Positions 5,833 to 14,193 of a DNA stretch of 18,069 nucleotides are shown here, piece after piece. Position 1 is the first letter of the stretch; each line of letters begins with the position of its first letter. Under the pieces are notes generated by a model. That model was not told where the DNA came from. It saw only the letters and a program-made list of their open reading frames with translations, and made no database searches. This DNA is from Candidatus Ruminimicrobiellum caprinum (GTDB lineage Bacteria; Elusimicrobiota; Endomicrobiia; Endomicrobiales; Endomicrobiaceae), in the NCBI GenBank assembly GCA_017413305.1, contig JAFPUA010000033.1:1-18069 (forward strand). Direction: 5' to 3'. The position numbers and the translations under genes are program-made.

Positions 5833-6545
5833 TTTGTGTAGTTTGTTTGATCAAGATTGAGGGGGGTAACGGAAATATAACCTTCTTCAACCGCCAAAAT
5901 ATCGGAATTTTTGTTCTTCTTTCCGGAAATAAATCTGCCCGCTAATTTATAGTATGTGCCTTTTTTTGTTTTTTTGGCAACGATAGTTTCGTCGTATTGT
6001 CTGATACCTAAGGGAACCACTTTTATTCCTTTATATTTCGCAGGAATATTGACATTTAAGCAAAGTGCCGGACGACCTTTTTTTTCTGTTTTTAAAACCT
6101 GTTTTGCTATTTTTGCAGCTGCACGGGCAACTTTTTCATAACAGGGGTTTTCTTCGTTAAAAGCAGAAACTGCCATTGATGGAATCCCCAAATATGCTCC
6201 TTCTCGTGCGGCAGCAACAGTTCCTGAATAAACAACATCCTGTGCTAAGTTTGCACAAGTGTTTATGCCGGAAATAACTAAATCTATTTTATCTTTGAAA
6301 AAAGAATACAGCGCATATTTTACACAGTCGGTTGGAGTTCCGCCGGCAAGTGCAAAAAAATCTTTACCGATCTTTTCAAGTTTAAGATATTTTTTTAAAT
6401 GGATAGATTGACTTGTTCCGGACATCTCATGTTTTGGAACAACTACAAAAACATTTGCAAATTTCGAAAGTTCCGTAATTAAAGACTTTAAGCCGGGACC
6501 TTTTATTCCGTCGTCGTTAGAAACCAATATATTATATTTTTTCAT
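5814..6545 (-). CDS. surE: 5'/3'-nucleotidase SurE
   Basis: A 243-residue SurE-family metal-dependent phosphatase that dephosphorylates nucleoside monophosphates; loss affects stationary-phase survival in E. coli. Diagnostic features: N-terminal ILVSNDDGIKGPGL with the metal-binding NDDG at 10-13, VVVPKHEMSGTSQSIHL with the conserved serine region, GGTPTDCVKYAL, SGINTCANLAQDVVYSGTVAAAREGAYLGIPSMAVS, and C-terminal GYISVTPLNLDQT. Length is normal (about 250). Its ATG lies inside the 3' end of murG, overlapping by 14 nt, so translation is probably coupled and the gene is the last of the dcw operon. This position is where murC, murB or ftsQAZ are found in many other dcw clusters. Confidence 0.96.
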   Translation of the reverse strand: MKKYNILVSNDDGIKGPGLKSLITELSKFANVFVVVPKHEMSGTSQSIHLKKYLKLEKIGKDFFALAGGTPTDCVKYALYSFFKDKIDLVISGINTCANLAQDVVYSGTVAAAREGAYLGIPSMAVSAFNEENPCYEKVARAAAKIAKQVLKTEKKGRPALCLNVNIPAKYKGIKVVPLGIRQYDETIVAKKTKKGTYYKLAGRFISGKKNKNSDILAVEEGYISVTPLNLDQTNYTKLRSIL

Positions 6546-7626
6546 TTATCAACTTTAAAACCTCTCGTGCTAAAACTTCTTGAGGAAAAGATGTAAGACA
6601 AACTTTCCTTTCGGTATCAATTTTTTCAGTGAAATGTTTCGAGACAAAGTTTGTTATTTCTTCACTGTTTAAATCTTTCTCATCTATAACAACTCTAAAA
6701 TTTTCTTCTTCTATAGATTTCGCATTAAAATACTGGTGGTTGTCGGTGGCATACGGGAACGGCACGAATATTGCGGGCAAATTGTAAAACTCCGTTTCTT
6801 TTACGGCGCCTGCTCCTGCACGACAAATCACTAAATCACTTGCGGCATAAGCATTGCCGATATCGTTCATATAATTTGTTATAAATTTTTTTGTATTTAA
6901 TTGTAAATATTTTTGTTTTATCTGTTCGAAATCATTGTTGCCGGTAATATGTATAAACTGAATTTTATCTCCATACTTTTCAAACAATTTTTGTGCAGAG
7001 TCAAATACTATCTTGTTCAATTTTACAGCACCTAAACTGCCGCCAAAAACAAAAACCGTAAAAATATCTGCATTAAGCCCCAACTTCTCGGCAGCAACTT
7101 TTCTTGATATATTAAAAATATCTTTTCTGATAGGATTAGATGTAAAAATTGTTTTATTTTTACTGAAATATTTTACGGAATCTTTAAAACTAACGGCAAT
7201 TTTTGTAACAAATTTGGAAAGAACTCTGTTTGCCAATCCGGGAATAGAATTCTGTTCGTGAATAAGTGTTGGTATTCCGCTTATTTTGGCCGTAACAAGA
7301 ACGGGGAACGACAAATATGCGCCCATGCCAACAACAACCGACGGAGAAACTCGTTTCAAAATTTTTCTTGTATCAAACAAGGCTTTAACAAATTTGAAAG
7401 GAAACAAAAGCATCTCTTTACCAAATTTTCTCGAGGGAGCTTTAAAATCCAATATTTCATAATCATAGCCGGAATTTTGAACTATCTTTAAAGATATTCC
7501 GTTTTTGTTGTTGTTAACAATATAGACAGGATTGTAGTTATGTTTTTTCAATTCTTCGCCAAGCGCAAAGCCGGGATACACATGTCCGCCGGTTCCGCTG
7601 ACGGCAATAAGAATATTATTTTTCAT
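6532..7626 (-). CDS. murG: UDP-GlcNAc:undecaprenyl-PP-MurNAc-pentapeptide GlcNAc transferase
   Basis: Adds GlcNAc from UDP-GlcNAc to lipid I to make lipid II on the inner face of the cytoplasmic membrane. A 364-residue GT-B (GT28 family) enzyme. The N-terminal glycine loop SGTGGHVYPG (10-19) binds lipid I, with PTLIHEQNSIPGLANRVLSKF following. The C-terminal UDP-GlcNAc domain has FVFGGSLGAVKLN, the ICRAGAGAVKETEF helix and LPAIFVPFPYATDNHQYFNA. All expected blocks are present. It starts within the end of ftsW (11-nt overlap) and ends overlapping surE, so translational coupling on both sides is likely. Confidence 0.97.
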   Translation of the reverse strand: MKNNILIAVSGTGGHVYPGFALGEELKKHNYNPVYIVNNNKNGISLKIVQNSGYDYEILDFKAPSRKFGKEMLLFPFKFVKALFDTRKILKRVSPSVVVGMGAYLSFPVLVTAKISGIPTLIHEQNSIPGLANRVLSKFVTKIAVSFKDSVKYFSKNKTIFTSNPIRKDIFNISRKVAAEKLGLNADIFTVFVFGGSLGAVKLNKIVFDSAQKLFEKYGDKIQFIHITGNNDFEQIKQKYLQLNTKKFITNYMNDIGNAYAASDLVICRAGAGAVKETEFYNLPAIFVPFPYATDNHQYFNAKSIEEENFRVVIDEKDLNSEEITNFVSKHFTEKIDTERKVCLTSFPQEVLAREVLKLINEKI

Positions 7627-8791
7627 TTTTTATGTATTGGCTCCTTGAAATATTAAAAAGTATTCCCAACATTAAACAACTTATAAGCATTGACGAGCCT
7701 CCGTAAGAAATAAACGGAAGAGGTAAACCTTTCGTAGGTATAAGGTTTGTAGTCATAGCCATATTTATCAAAACCTGCATAGTCATAGTAACTGTTATAC
7801 CAAATGCCAAATATTTTCCAAAATCGTCGGAACAAGTTTTACTTATAGACAAACCTGTCTTCATTAACATAATAAACAAAAAAATTACAATTAAAGTACC
7901 TATAAAGCCGTATTCTTCGCCTATTATAGGAAAAATAAAGTCGGTATGCCTTTCAGGAAGATGTTCCAACTTCATTTCACTGTTTCCGGGACCTTTCCCG
8001 AACAATCCGCCCGAACCAAAAGCTACAAGAGAAAGCTTAACATTATACGATGCTGCCGACATATCAAAAACAGAATTTACATAATCCACAATTCTTTTTA
8101 CTCTGTATGAAAACGGTAAAATGAGAGACAAACATACCACCGACAAACCTGCCATAGCCATAAGAATCTTTTTAAAATCAATGCCCGCAATAAAAAACAT
8201 CAATATATATGTAGATGCCAAAAGAAAAAATGTTCCGAAATCTTTCTGGAAAAATATTATTAAAGCAAATATACCAAAATATGTTGCAGGAACTATCTGA
8301 TATTTTATATCGTTTACATATTTTTGTTTTCTGGACAAGAAGTCTGCCAAAACTATTATTAATGCTATTTTGGCAAGCTCCGACGGTTGAAAAGAAAATA
8401 CTTTTAAATCTATCCATCTATGAGCACCTTTATGTGCAACAAACATAAATGGCATCGCTAAAAGTATTGTAGAAACAACATATAAAACTGCAGGAGTATG
8501 TATATTAAAAACTTTCTGATATTTTTTATAATTTATTGCTACACCTGTTAGAAGGAAAGACGATATTCCTATAAAAATAAAAAACAAATGATGCAAAATG
8601 TGTTTAGCAAACCTGAAATAAGAAGGATCTTTGTTAACGGCAGAAAACAAATATTTGTAATCCGGAGCGCAAGACAATATTATCATAAACCCTATAAGAA
8701 GAAGTATTATAAATATAGCTATCAGCCAGTAACTGTCATAATTTTTATTTTTTGATGAAGTTTTGGTATCATTAAAAAAATGTTTAAACAT
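7616..8791 (-). CDS. ftsW: Septal peptidoglycan glycosyltransferase FtsW
   Basis: A 391-residue SEDS-family membrane protein that polymerises lipid II at the division septum with the class B PBP FtsI. About ten hydrophobic segments are visible from residue 22 on. SEDS signatures: GAHRWIDLKVFSFQPSELAK (122-141), RHTDFIFPIIGEEYGFIG (281-298) containing the essential Asp284 and the GEEYGFIG motif, and GLPLPFISYGGSS (355-367). Position between murD and murG in a dcw cluster favours FtsW over the paralogue RodA, though motifs alone do not separate them. Translation start is less sure than elsewhere: the only purine-rich site, GCAGGGC, sits in the loop region of a hairpin about 11 nt upstream. Confidence 0.93.
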   Translation of the reverse strand: MFKHFFNDTKTSSKNKNYDSYWLIAIFIILLLIGFMIILSCAPDYKYLFSAVNKDPSYFRFAKHILHHLFFIFIGISSFLLTGVAINYKKYQKVFNIHTPAVLYVVSTILLAMPFMFVAHKGAHRWIDLKVFSFQPSELAKIALIIVLADFLSRKQKYVNDIKYQIVPATYFGIFALIIFFQKDFGTFFLLASTYILMFFIAGIDFKKILMAMAGLSVVCLSLILPFSYRVKRIVDYVNSVFDMSAASYNVKLSLVAFGSGGLFGKGPGNSEMKLEHLPERHTDFIFPIIGEEYGFIGTLIVIFLFIMLMKTGLSISKTCSDDFGKYLAFGITVTMTMQVLINMAMTTNLIPTKGLPLPFISYGGSSMLISCLMLGILFNISRSQYIKNEK

Positions 8792-8796
8792 TGTTA

Positions 8797-8815
8797 AAAA
8801 TTGCCCTGCAATTTT
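8797..8815 (-). promoter_or_regulatory. Hairpin covering the ftsW ribosome-binding region
   Basis: AAAATTGC and GCAATTTT form a perfect 8-bp stem with a 3-nt loop (AGG on the minus strand), ending 5 nt before the ftsW ATG. The minus-strand order A-tract, stem, five T resembles a small intrinsic terminator, but the stem has only two G-C pairs. The only SD-like bases (AGGG) lie in its loop and adjoining stem. It may tune ftsW translation or readthrough from murD. Confidence 0.4.
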
Positions 8816-8885
8816 CAGTTTATAGATTATTGTTTTCGAAAAAACGGCAAAAGTTAGTTATTTTGTCCGAAGGACTCATAAATTG

Positions 8886-10223
8886 CTAACTGATAATTTC
8901 TACTTGTTTCTTAAATTCTCTGCCTCTGTGTTCAAAATCGTTAAACTGATCAAACGATGCGCATGCCGGCGAAAACAAAACAATATCGCCTTGTTCTGCC
9001 ACGGAACATATCTTCTTGACGGCATTTGACAGAGTTTTACATTCTATCATAGGTGCGGAATTTTTCAATTCTTTTTTTATTATGTTTGCGGCTTCTCCTA
9101 TCAGAAAAATATTTTTTACTTTTTTCTTTATCAAATTAAAGATAGGCTTATAAGGAGAACCTTTATCCTGTCCGCCAAGAATTAATTGAATGTTTTTGTC
9201 AAAAGATTCAAGAGCAACTTTAGTAGAATCAACATTGGTTGCTTTTGAATCGTTGTAATATTTTACGCCTTTAACTTCTTTAACATATTCTATTCTATGT
9301 TCTACACCCTTAAAAGCAGAAATCACTTTTTCTATAGTTTTTGTTTTTACACCGCTTAAGTATGCTGCTGCCGTTGCCGCAAGAATATTATCGATATTAT
9401 GTTTGCCGACAATATTTATTTTCGGGCTTAGTTCGGCAACTGTTTTACCCGTCTTTTTAATATAAATTGTGCCGTCTTTATAAAATATACCGTTTCTTGT
9501 TTTATCGTTATTAAATTCAAAAATTTTAGCGTTGGTTTTAGCAATATTTTTTTTCAGATATTTGTCATTATAATTATAGATCGCATAATCTTTATTTTTT
9601 TGATTAACAAAAATATTTGCCTTTGCTTTTACATAGTTTGCCATAGTATGATGATGTTTTAAATGGTCAGGGGTAATATTCATACTTACGCTTATATCAG
9701 GACGAAACTGAGGAGAATCTTCCAACTGATAAGAAGAAAGTTCTAAAACAAGAATAGATTTTGAGTTGAGTTTTTTTACCACATCGGAAATAGCAAAACC
9801 GATATTGCCTGCGACAAAAGTATTTTTGTAAGCTTTTTTTATAATTTCGTATATTAATGTTGTTGTGGTGGTTTTACCGTTGGTTCCGGTAACTGCTATT
9901 ACTTTTTTGGGTTTAGCAAAGTTTAATGCAAAGTCCAGCTCGCTGAACACAGGTATTGCCCGCTTTGCGGCTTGTTTTAAAATATCCAACTCTCTTGGAA
10001 GTCCGGGACTTTTTATTATAATATCACCGTCAAGAACTTTTGTTGTGTGCCCGCCAAACTCTACGGAAACCTTTTTGTTAAGCTTCATTTGCAGATGAGT
10101 TCTTTTTTTTCCGTTATCTGATGCAAACACCGAAAAACCTTTTGATGCAGCCAAGTTTGCACACGCAATACCGGATTTACCTAACCCTAAAACGGATATT
10201 TTTATATTTTTGTTTTTTAACAT
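8886..10223 (-). CDS. murD: UDP-N-acetylmuramoyl-L-alanine:D-glutamate ligase
   Basis: Adds D-glutamate to UDP-MurNAc-L-Ala with ATP in cytoplasmic peptidoglycan precursor synthesis. 445 residues, normal length. The N-terminal Rossmann-like domain begins ISVLGLGKSGIACANLAASKGF. The ATP P-loop is VTGTNGKTTTTTL (111-123). The central domain has LELSSYQLED and MNITPDHLKHH; the C-terminal domain has YYNDSKATNVDSTKVALESF, LILGGQDKGS and FSPACASFDQFNDFEHRGREFK, which is the MurD-specific ending. Its ATG follows the mraY stop after one nucleotide. About 95 nt separate its stop from ftsW, the longest gap in the cluster. Confidence 0.97.
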   Translation of the reverse strand: MLKNKNIKISVLGLGKSGIACANLAASKGFSVFASDNGKKRTHLQMKLNKKVSVEFGGHTTKVLDGDIIIKSPGLPRELDILKQAAKRAIPVFSELDFALNFAKPKKVIAVTGTNGKTTTTTLIYEIIKKAYKNTFVAGNIGFAISDVVKKLNSKSILVLELSSYQLEDSPQFRPDISVSMNITPDHLKHHHTMANYVKAKANIFVNQKNKDYAIYNYNDKYLKKNIAKTNAKIFEFNNDKTRNGIFYKDGTIYIKKTGKTVAELSPKINIVGKHNIDNILAATAAAYLSGVKTKTIEKVISAFKGVEHRIEYVKEVKGVKYYNDSKATNVDSTKVALESFDKNIQLILGGQDKGSPYKPIFNLIKKKVKNIFLIGEAANIIKKELKNSAPMIECKTLSNAVKKICSVAEQGDIVLFSPACASFDQFNDFEHRGREFKKQVEIIS

Positions 10224-10224
10224 T

Positions 10225-11298
10225 TTATCTTAATTTGAGAGAAGCTATCGCTATAATTGCAAGTATTATTCCGACTATCCAAAACCTTACTGTTACTTTT
10301 GTTTCCGTCAAACCGCCAAGCTCAAAATGATGATGTAACGGTGCCATTCTGAAAAACCTTTTCCCTGTTCTTCTATAGACGGAAACTTGAATCATAACAG
10401 ACAGAGCTTCTGCTACAAATATTCCTCCCAGAATAAAAAGAATAAGTTCCTGTTTTATAAAAACGGCAGTTATTCCGAGAAGACCTCCCAAACATAAACT
10501 GCCCGTATCGCCCATAAAAATTTCCGCAGGATAAGTGTTGTACCATAAAAAGCCTAACCCTGCCCCGAACAATGCCATTAAAAATACTGAAATTTCACCT
10601 GCGCCTGCGACATGTGCTACTTTCAAGTATGCACTTGTATTGGCATTTCCTATAAGGTAAGAAAATACCGCTAAAGTTACAGCGGCTATTATTATATTAC
10701 CTATTGCCAAACCGTCAAGACCGTCGGTTAAATTAACTGCGTTCGAACTGCCGACAATAACAAAAAATATCAGTATAAAATACATGAATGACATTTCAAT
10801 AAAGTTTGTCTTAAAATAAGGAATGTTTAATGATGTAGCATACTGTGCATTGGTCGGACAAAAATATAAATATGCTATTATAAAAACAGCAAACAAAGAT
10901 TGAAGGATTAATTTTTTCTTTGCCGATAAACCTTTAGGGTTGCGTTTAATAAGTTTAAGATAATCATCGAAAAAACCTATCAAACCAAAAAACATCGTGG
11001 CGGCAATCAGCCATAAAATAAAAGGACTGTCTAACCTTGCCCATATAACTGTCGATAAAAGCAGTGCAATTATGATTATTATTCCACCCATTGTGGTGGT
11101 TCCGGCTTTCAGTTGGTGAGTTTTCGGTCCGTCATTTCTGATAGTCTGCGAGATTTTATACTTCTTTAAAGTTTTTATTATATGCGGAGCAATTAATAAA
11201 CTTATTACCAGACTTGTAAGTATTGCGCCGCCTGCTCTAAATGTAATATACTGAAAAATGTTAATACCTAACAACGAATAAAATAAATGATAGACCAT
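10225..11298 (-). CDS. mraY: Phospho-N-acetylmuramoyl-pentapeptide transferase
   Basis: Transfers phospho-MurNAc-pentapeptide from UDP to undecaprenyl phosphate, making lipid I in the cytoplasmic membrane. A 357-residue polytopic protein with about ten hydrophobic helices. Family signatures: KTHQLKAGTTTMGG (59-72), the Mg2+-associated pair in GFFDDYLK (DDY 111-113), SNAVNLTDGLDGLA (185-198), MGDTGSLCLGG (262-272) and the MraY-specific MAPLHHHFELGG with HHH at 322-324. Length matches the family (about 360). It starts 3 nt after the murF stop. AAAGGA, overlapping the murF stop, is the probable ribosome-binding site. Confidence 0.97.
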   Translation of the reverse strand: MVYHLFYSLLGINIFQYITFRAGGAILTSLVISLLIAPHIIKTLKKYKISQTIRNDGPKTHQLKAGTTTMGGIIIIIALLLSTVIWARLDSPFILWLIAATMFFGLIGFFDDYLKLIKRNPKGLSAKKKLILQSLFAVFIIAYLYFCPTNAQYATSLNIPYFKTNFIEMSFMYFILIFFVIVGSSNAVNLTDGLDGLAIGNIIIAAVTLAVFSYLIGNANTSAYLKVAHVAGAGEISVFLMALFGAGLGFLWYNTYPAEIFMGDTGSLCLGGLLGITAVFIKQELILFILGGIFVAEALSVMIQVSVYRRTGKRFFRMAPLHHHFELGGLTETKVTVRFWIVGIILAIIAIASLKLR

Positions 11299-11301
11299 TT
11301 T

Positions 11302-12699
11302 TTAATCCTTTTTTATTCTGTCCATAGCAATAAGCTCATCATAAACTGCATCAAGATGCATGCGTCTGGACCCTTTAATAAAAACAACGGTATTTTCGTC
11401 CATTTCTTTCATAAGTTCTTCACAAATTATTATTTTGGTCATAAAATACCTGGACCTTTTTTTTGTAAGTTCATTTTTTATATTGCTTACAAGACTTCCG
11501 AAAAGATACACATTTTTTATATTCGGCTGAGAATTAATAAACTTTCCTATTTCGGCATGAAATTGTGCTGCATTGTCTCCGAGTTCCAGCATATCGCCTA
11601 AAACAAGAGTTACTTCCTTGTTAGGGTAAGATTGTGCAAGGCTGGTAATAGCTTCTTTCATCGATGACGGATTTGCATTGTATGCATCGTTTATTATCGT
11701 CGCACCGTTTTTCAGTACATGCGTCTGCATTCTCATCTTGGGCGGGGAAAAATGTTTTAAACCTTTTTTTATTTCGCTTATTGAAAAGCCCATACCGTAC
11801 GCCGCAGCAGATGCCGCAAGTGCGTTGAAAATATTAAATTTTCCTTTTATGGGAAGTTCTATCGTTTCAAACTGTGAATCTATATATAAATCAAACATAG
11901 GCTTATCGAGCCACAATCTTATATTTTTGGCATAGACATCAGCCCCGCTATAAAGCCCAAAAGTTATAACTTTTTTTGTAATATGCGGAATGTAATTCTT
12001 AAGATATGTATTGTCATTATTAACTACAATAAAACCGCTGTCATCCAGACCGTCGATAAGAGAAGTTTTTTCTTTAAGAACATTTTGCGGTGTTTTAAAA
12101 AATTCCAAATGAGAAGAACCTATATTTGTTATTATTCCGCCGAACGGTTTTGTCATATCCGTTAAAGTTTTTATTTCTCCGAACTCCGATGTGCCTATTT
12201 CCAAAGCTGCATATTCAATATCGCTTGTAAGGTTAAATAGTGTAAGCGGCACACCTATTCTGTTATTAAAGTTGCCTTCGTTGGTTAATGTTTGTCCTCT
12301 TTGTCGCATAATAGATGCCAACATTTCTTTAGAGGTAGTTTTTCCGTTGGAACCAGTAACATCAACAACTTTTAAATTGTTGAATTTTCTTCTATAAAAA
12401 GCTGCTAAATTTTCTAAAGCAACAGAAGTGTCGTCTACTTTAACCAGTGATGGTAGATTTGGATAAAACGAATTAAAATCAATATCATCTCTGGAATACA
12501 CAATAGCAGAAACGCCTTTTTCGACAGCTTCTTTTATATATTCATGCCCGTCTTTTTTACCTTTAAGAGCAAAAAATAACTGTCCTTTTTTTATTGTTCT
12601 GGTATCTATGCCTATTCCGGTAATAGGAAGATGAGGGTCACCCAAAATAAAAGTACCGTTGATTGCACTTATTAAATCCATTAAATAAAAATTTTCCAT
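11302..12699 (-). CDS. murF: UDP-N-acetylmuramoyl-tripeptide:D-alanyl-D-alanine ligase
   Basis: Adds the D-Ala-D-Ala dipeptide to UDP-MurNAc-tripeptide, the last cytoplasmic precursor step. 465 residues. The N-terminal domain contains GIGIDTRTIKKGQLFFALKG (28-47), the UDP-MurNAc-binding region. The P-loop is VTGSNGKTTSKEM (114-126); GSNGKT with a following Ser-Lys is typical of MurF. It also has TNEGNFNNRIGVPLTLF, AALEIGTSEFGEI, and in the C-terminal domain INDAYNANPSSMKEAI and LVLGDMLELGD, all characteristic of MurF rather than MurC/D/E. It begins 9 nt after the murE stop. Confidence 0.97.
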   Translation of the reverse strand: MENFYLMDLISAINGTFILGDPHLPITGIGIDTRTIKKGQLFFALKGKKDGHEYIKEAVEKGVSAIVYSRDDIDFNSFYPNLPSLVKVDDTSVALENLAAFYRRKFNNLKVVDVTGSNGKTTSKEMLASIMRQRGQTLTNEGNFNNRIGVPLTLFNLTSDIEYAALEIGTSEFGEIKTLTDMTKPFGGIITNIGSSHLEFFKTPQNVLKEKTSLIDGLDDSGFIVVNNDNTYLKNYIPHITKKVITFGLYSGADVYAKNIRLWLDKPMFDLYIDSQFETIELPIKGKFNIFNALAASAAAYGMGFSISEIKKGLKHFSPPKMRMQTHVLKNGATIINDAYNANPSSMKEAITSLAQSYPNKEVTLVLGDMLELGDNAAQFHAEIGKFINSQPNIKNVYLFGSLVSNIKNELTKKRSRYFMTKIIICEELMKEMDENTVVFIKGSRRMHLDAVYDELIAMDRIKKD

Positions 12700-12708
12700 T
12701 TATATACC

Positions 12709-14193
12709 TTACATATTGTTTAAAATTTCTAAAGCTGTTTCTTTATCGTCAAAGTGGAACTTTTTTGTTCCTACAATCTGATAATTTTCGTGTCCTTTGC
12801 CTGCAATTAGGACGACATCTCCTTTCTTGGCAAATTTAATTGCATCACATATTGCATCTTTCCTGTCGACAACAATTTTATAATTATTCCTTTTTGTTTC
12901 TATTGCACCTTGTTCCACATCTTTTATTATATCAACAGGGTTTTCTTCTCTTGGGTTATCCGATGTAATAAAAACATAATCGCTTAAAGAACAAGCTGCT
13001 TTTGCCATTTTTGGTCTTTTTGTTTTATCTCTGTTGCCGCCACATCCAAACACGGTAATAATTCTTGACGGATTTAAATTTTTGAGAGCCGATATAACAT
13101 TCTTTAAAGCGTCGTCGGTATGAGCATAATCTACAACAACAGAAAAATCTTTTCCGGTATCAATTCTGTCCAGCCTGCCGGGCGCACCTGTAATATATTT
13201 AAAGTTTTCTGTTATGGCATCAAAACCTATACCTATTGCAGAACATATACAGAATACCGCAAGCAAATTGTATATATTGTGCAAGCCTATCTGAGAGACA
13301 CTCAACTTTTTGTTGCCAAACGAAGAAATAAGATTAAAAGAACTTTCCTTGCTGTTAAGAACTATTTCTTCCGCACAGGCATAAATTTTCCCTACTTTCT
13401 CTTTTATCGAATAGGAAATTTTTTCAGATTGTATATCTTTATCTTCAAACAACTTTCTTCCGTAAAAATCATCGGTATTAATTATAGCAAACTTTTTATT
13501 ATTTTTTAAATTATTTGACAGCCCCGTAAACAAAATTTTCTTTGCAGAAAAATAATTTTCCATGTTTTTGTGGAAATCAAGATGATCTTGTGTAAGGTTT
13601 GTAAAGACGGCAACATCAAACTCAATATTCAATATTCTCCCTAAAACAAGCGAATGAGAAGATACTTCCATTATTAAATATTTTATTTTTGATTCAACCA
13701 TCTCCGCCATCATCTTGAACAAATCTAATGACTGTGGCGTGGTATTCGGTGCGGATATAACGGTATTTGCGTATCTGTAAGTAATTGTTCCTATTACCCC
13801 TATATCAATACTCAGCTTTTTAAGTATAGATTCAAGCATATATGTAATAGATGTTTTTCCGTTAGTACCGGTAACACCTATAATAAACAATTTTTTGTCA
13901 GGATACCCATAAAATTTTGCTGCAATATCCGCCATAACTTTTGTAATATCTTTTACGACGACATTTGTTATATTACAATTTTCTATTTTTGAACATGATA
14001 CGACACATACGGCACCTTTTGCAATTGCATCATTTACAAATTTTGCTCCGTCGGTATGCGTTCCGTTTAAGGCAAAAAACATGTATCCGTCTTCAATTTT
14101 ACGAGAATCGTAAGAAAGACCCTTTATATCTATATCGCAGGAACCGAAAACTTCTTCCGTTTCAATATTTTCAAGCAGCTTGTTTAGAAACAT
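12709..14193 (-). CDS. murE: UDP-MurNAc-L-Ala-D-Glu:meso-diaminopimelate ligase
   Basis: Adds the third residue of the stem peptide. The frame is open to ATG 14223, but ATG 14193 is preferred: AAGGAG lies 7 nt before it, and the extra ten codons would encode that ribosome-binding site itself. This gives 494 residues, the usual size. The P-loop is GVTGTNGKTSITYM (106-119); TTPQSLDLFKMMAEM and MEVSSHSLVLGRI follow, then NLTQDHLDFHKNMENYFSAKKILF with the lysine expected to be carbamylated. The specificity motif is DNPREENP (412-419); DNPR is the meso-DAP-type sequence, so the cell wall should be of the A1gamma mDAP type. The start overlaps the 3' end of ftsI by 23 nt. Confidence 0.96.
   Translation of the reverse strand: MFLNKLLENIETEEVFGSCDIDIKGLSYDSRKIEDGYMFFALNGTHTDGAKFVNDAIAKGAVCVVSCSKIENCNITNVVVKDITKVMADIAAKFYGYPDKKLFIIGVTGTNGKTSITYMLESILKKLSIDIGVIGTITYRYANTVISAPNTTPQSLDLFKMMAEMVESKIKYLIMEVSSHSLVLGRILNIEFDVAVFTNLTQDHLDFHKNMENYFSAKKILFTGLSNNLKNNKKFAIINTDDFYGRKLFEDKDIQSEKISYSIKEKVGKIYACAEEIVLNSKESSFNLISSFGNKKLSVSQIGLHNIYNLLAVFCICSAIGIGFDAITENFKYITGAPGRLDRIDTGKDFSVVVDYAHTDDALKNVISALKNLNPSRIITVFGCGGNRDKTKRPKMAKAACSLSDYVFITSDNPREENPVDIIKDVEQGAIETKRNNYKIVVDRKDAICDAIKFAKKGDVVLIAGKGHENYQIVGTKKFHFDDKETALEILNNM

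Noticed and set aside
8865..8875. GTCC-GAA-GGAC hairpin after murD as a terminator
   Set aside because: Only 4 bp and followed on the minus strand by AAAATAAC, not a T-tract.
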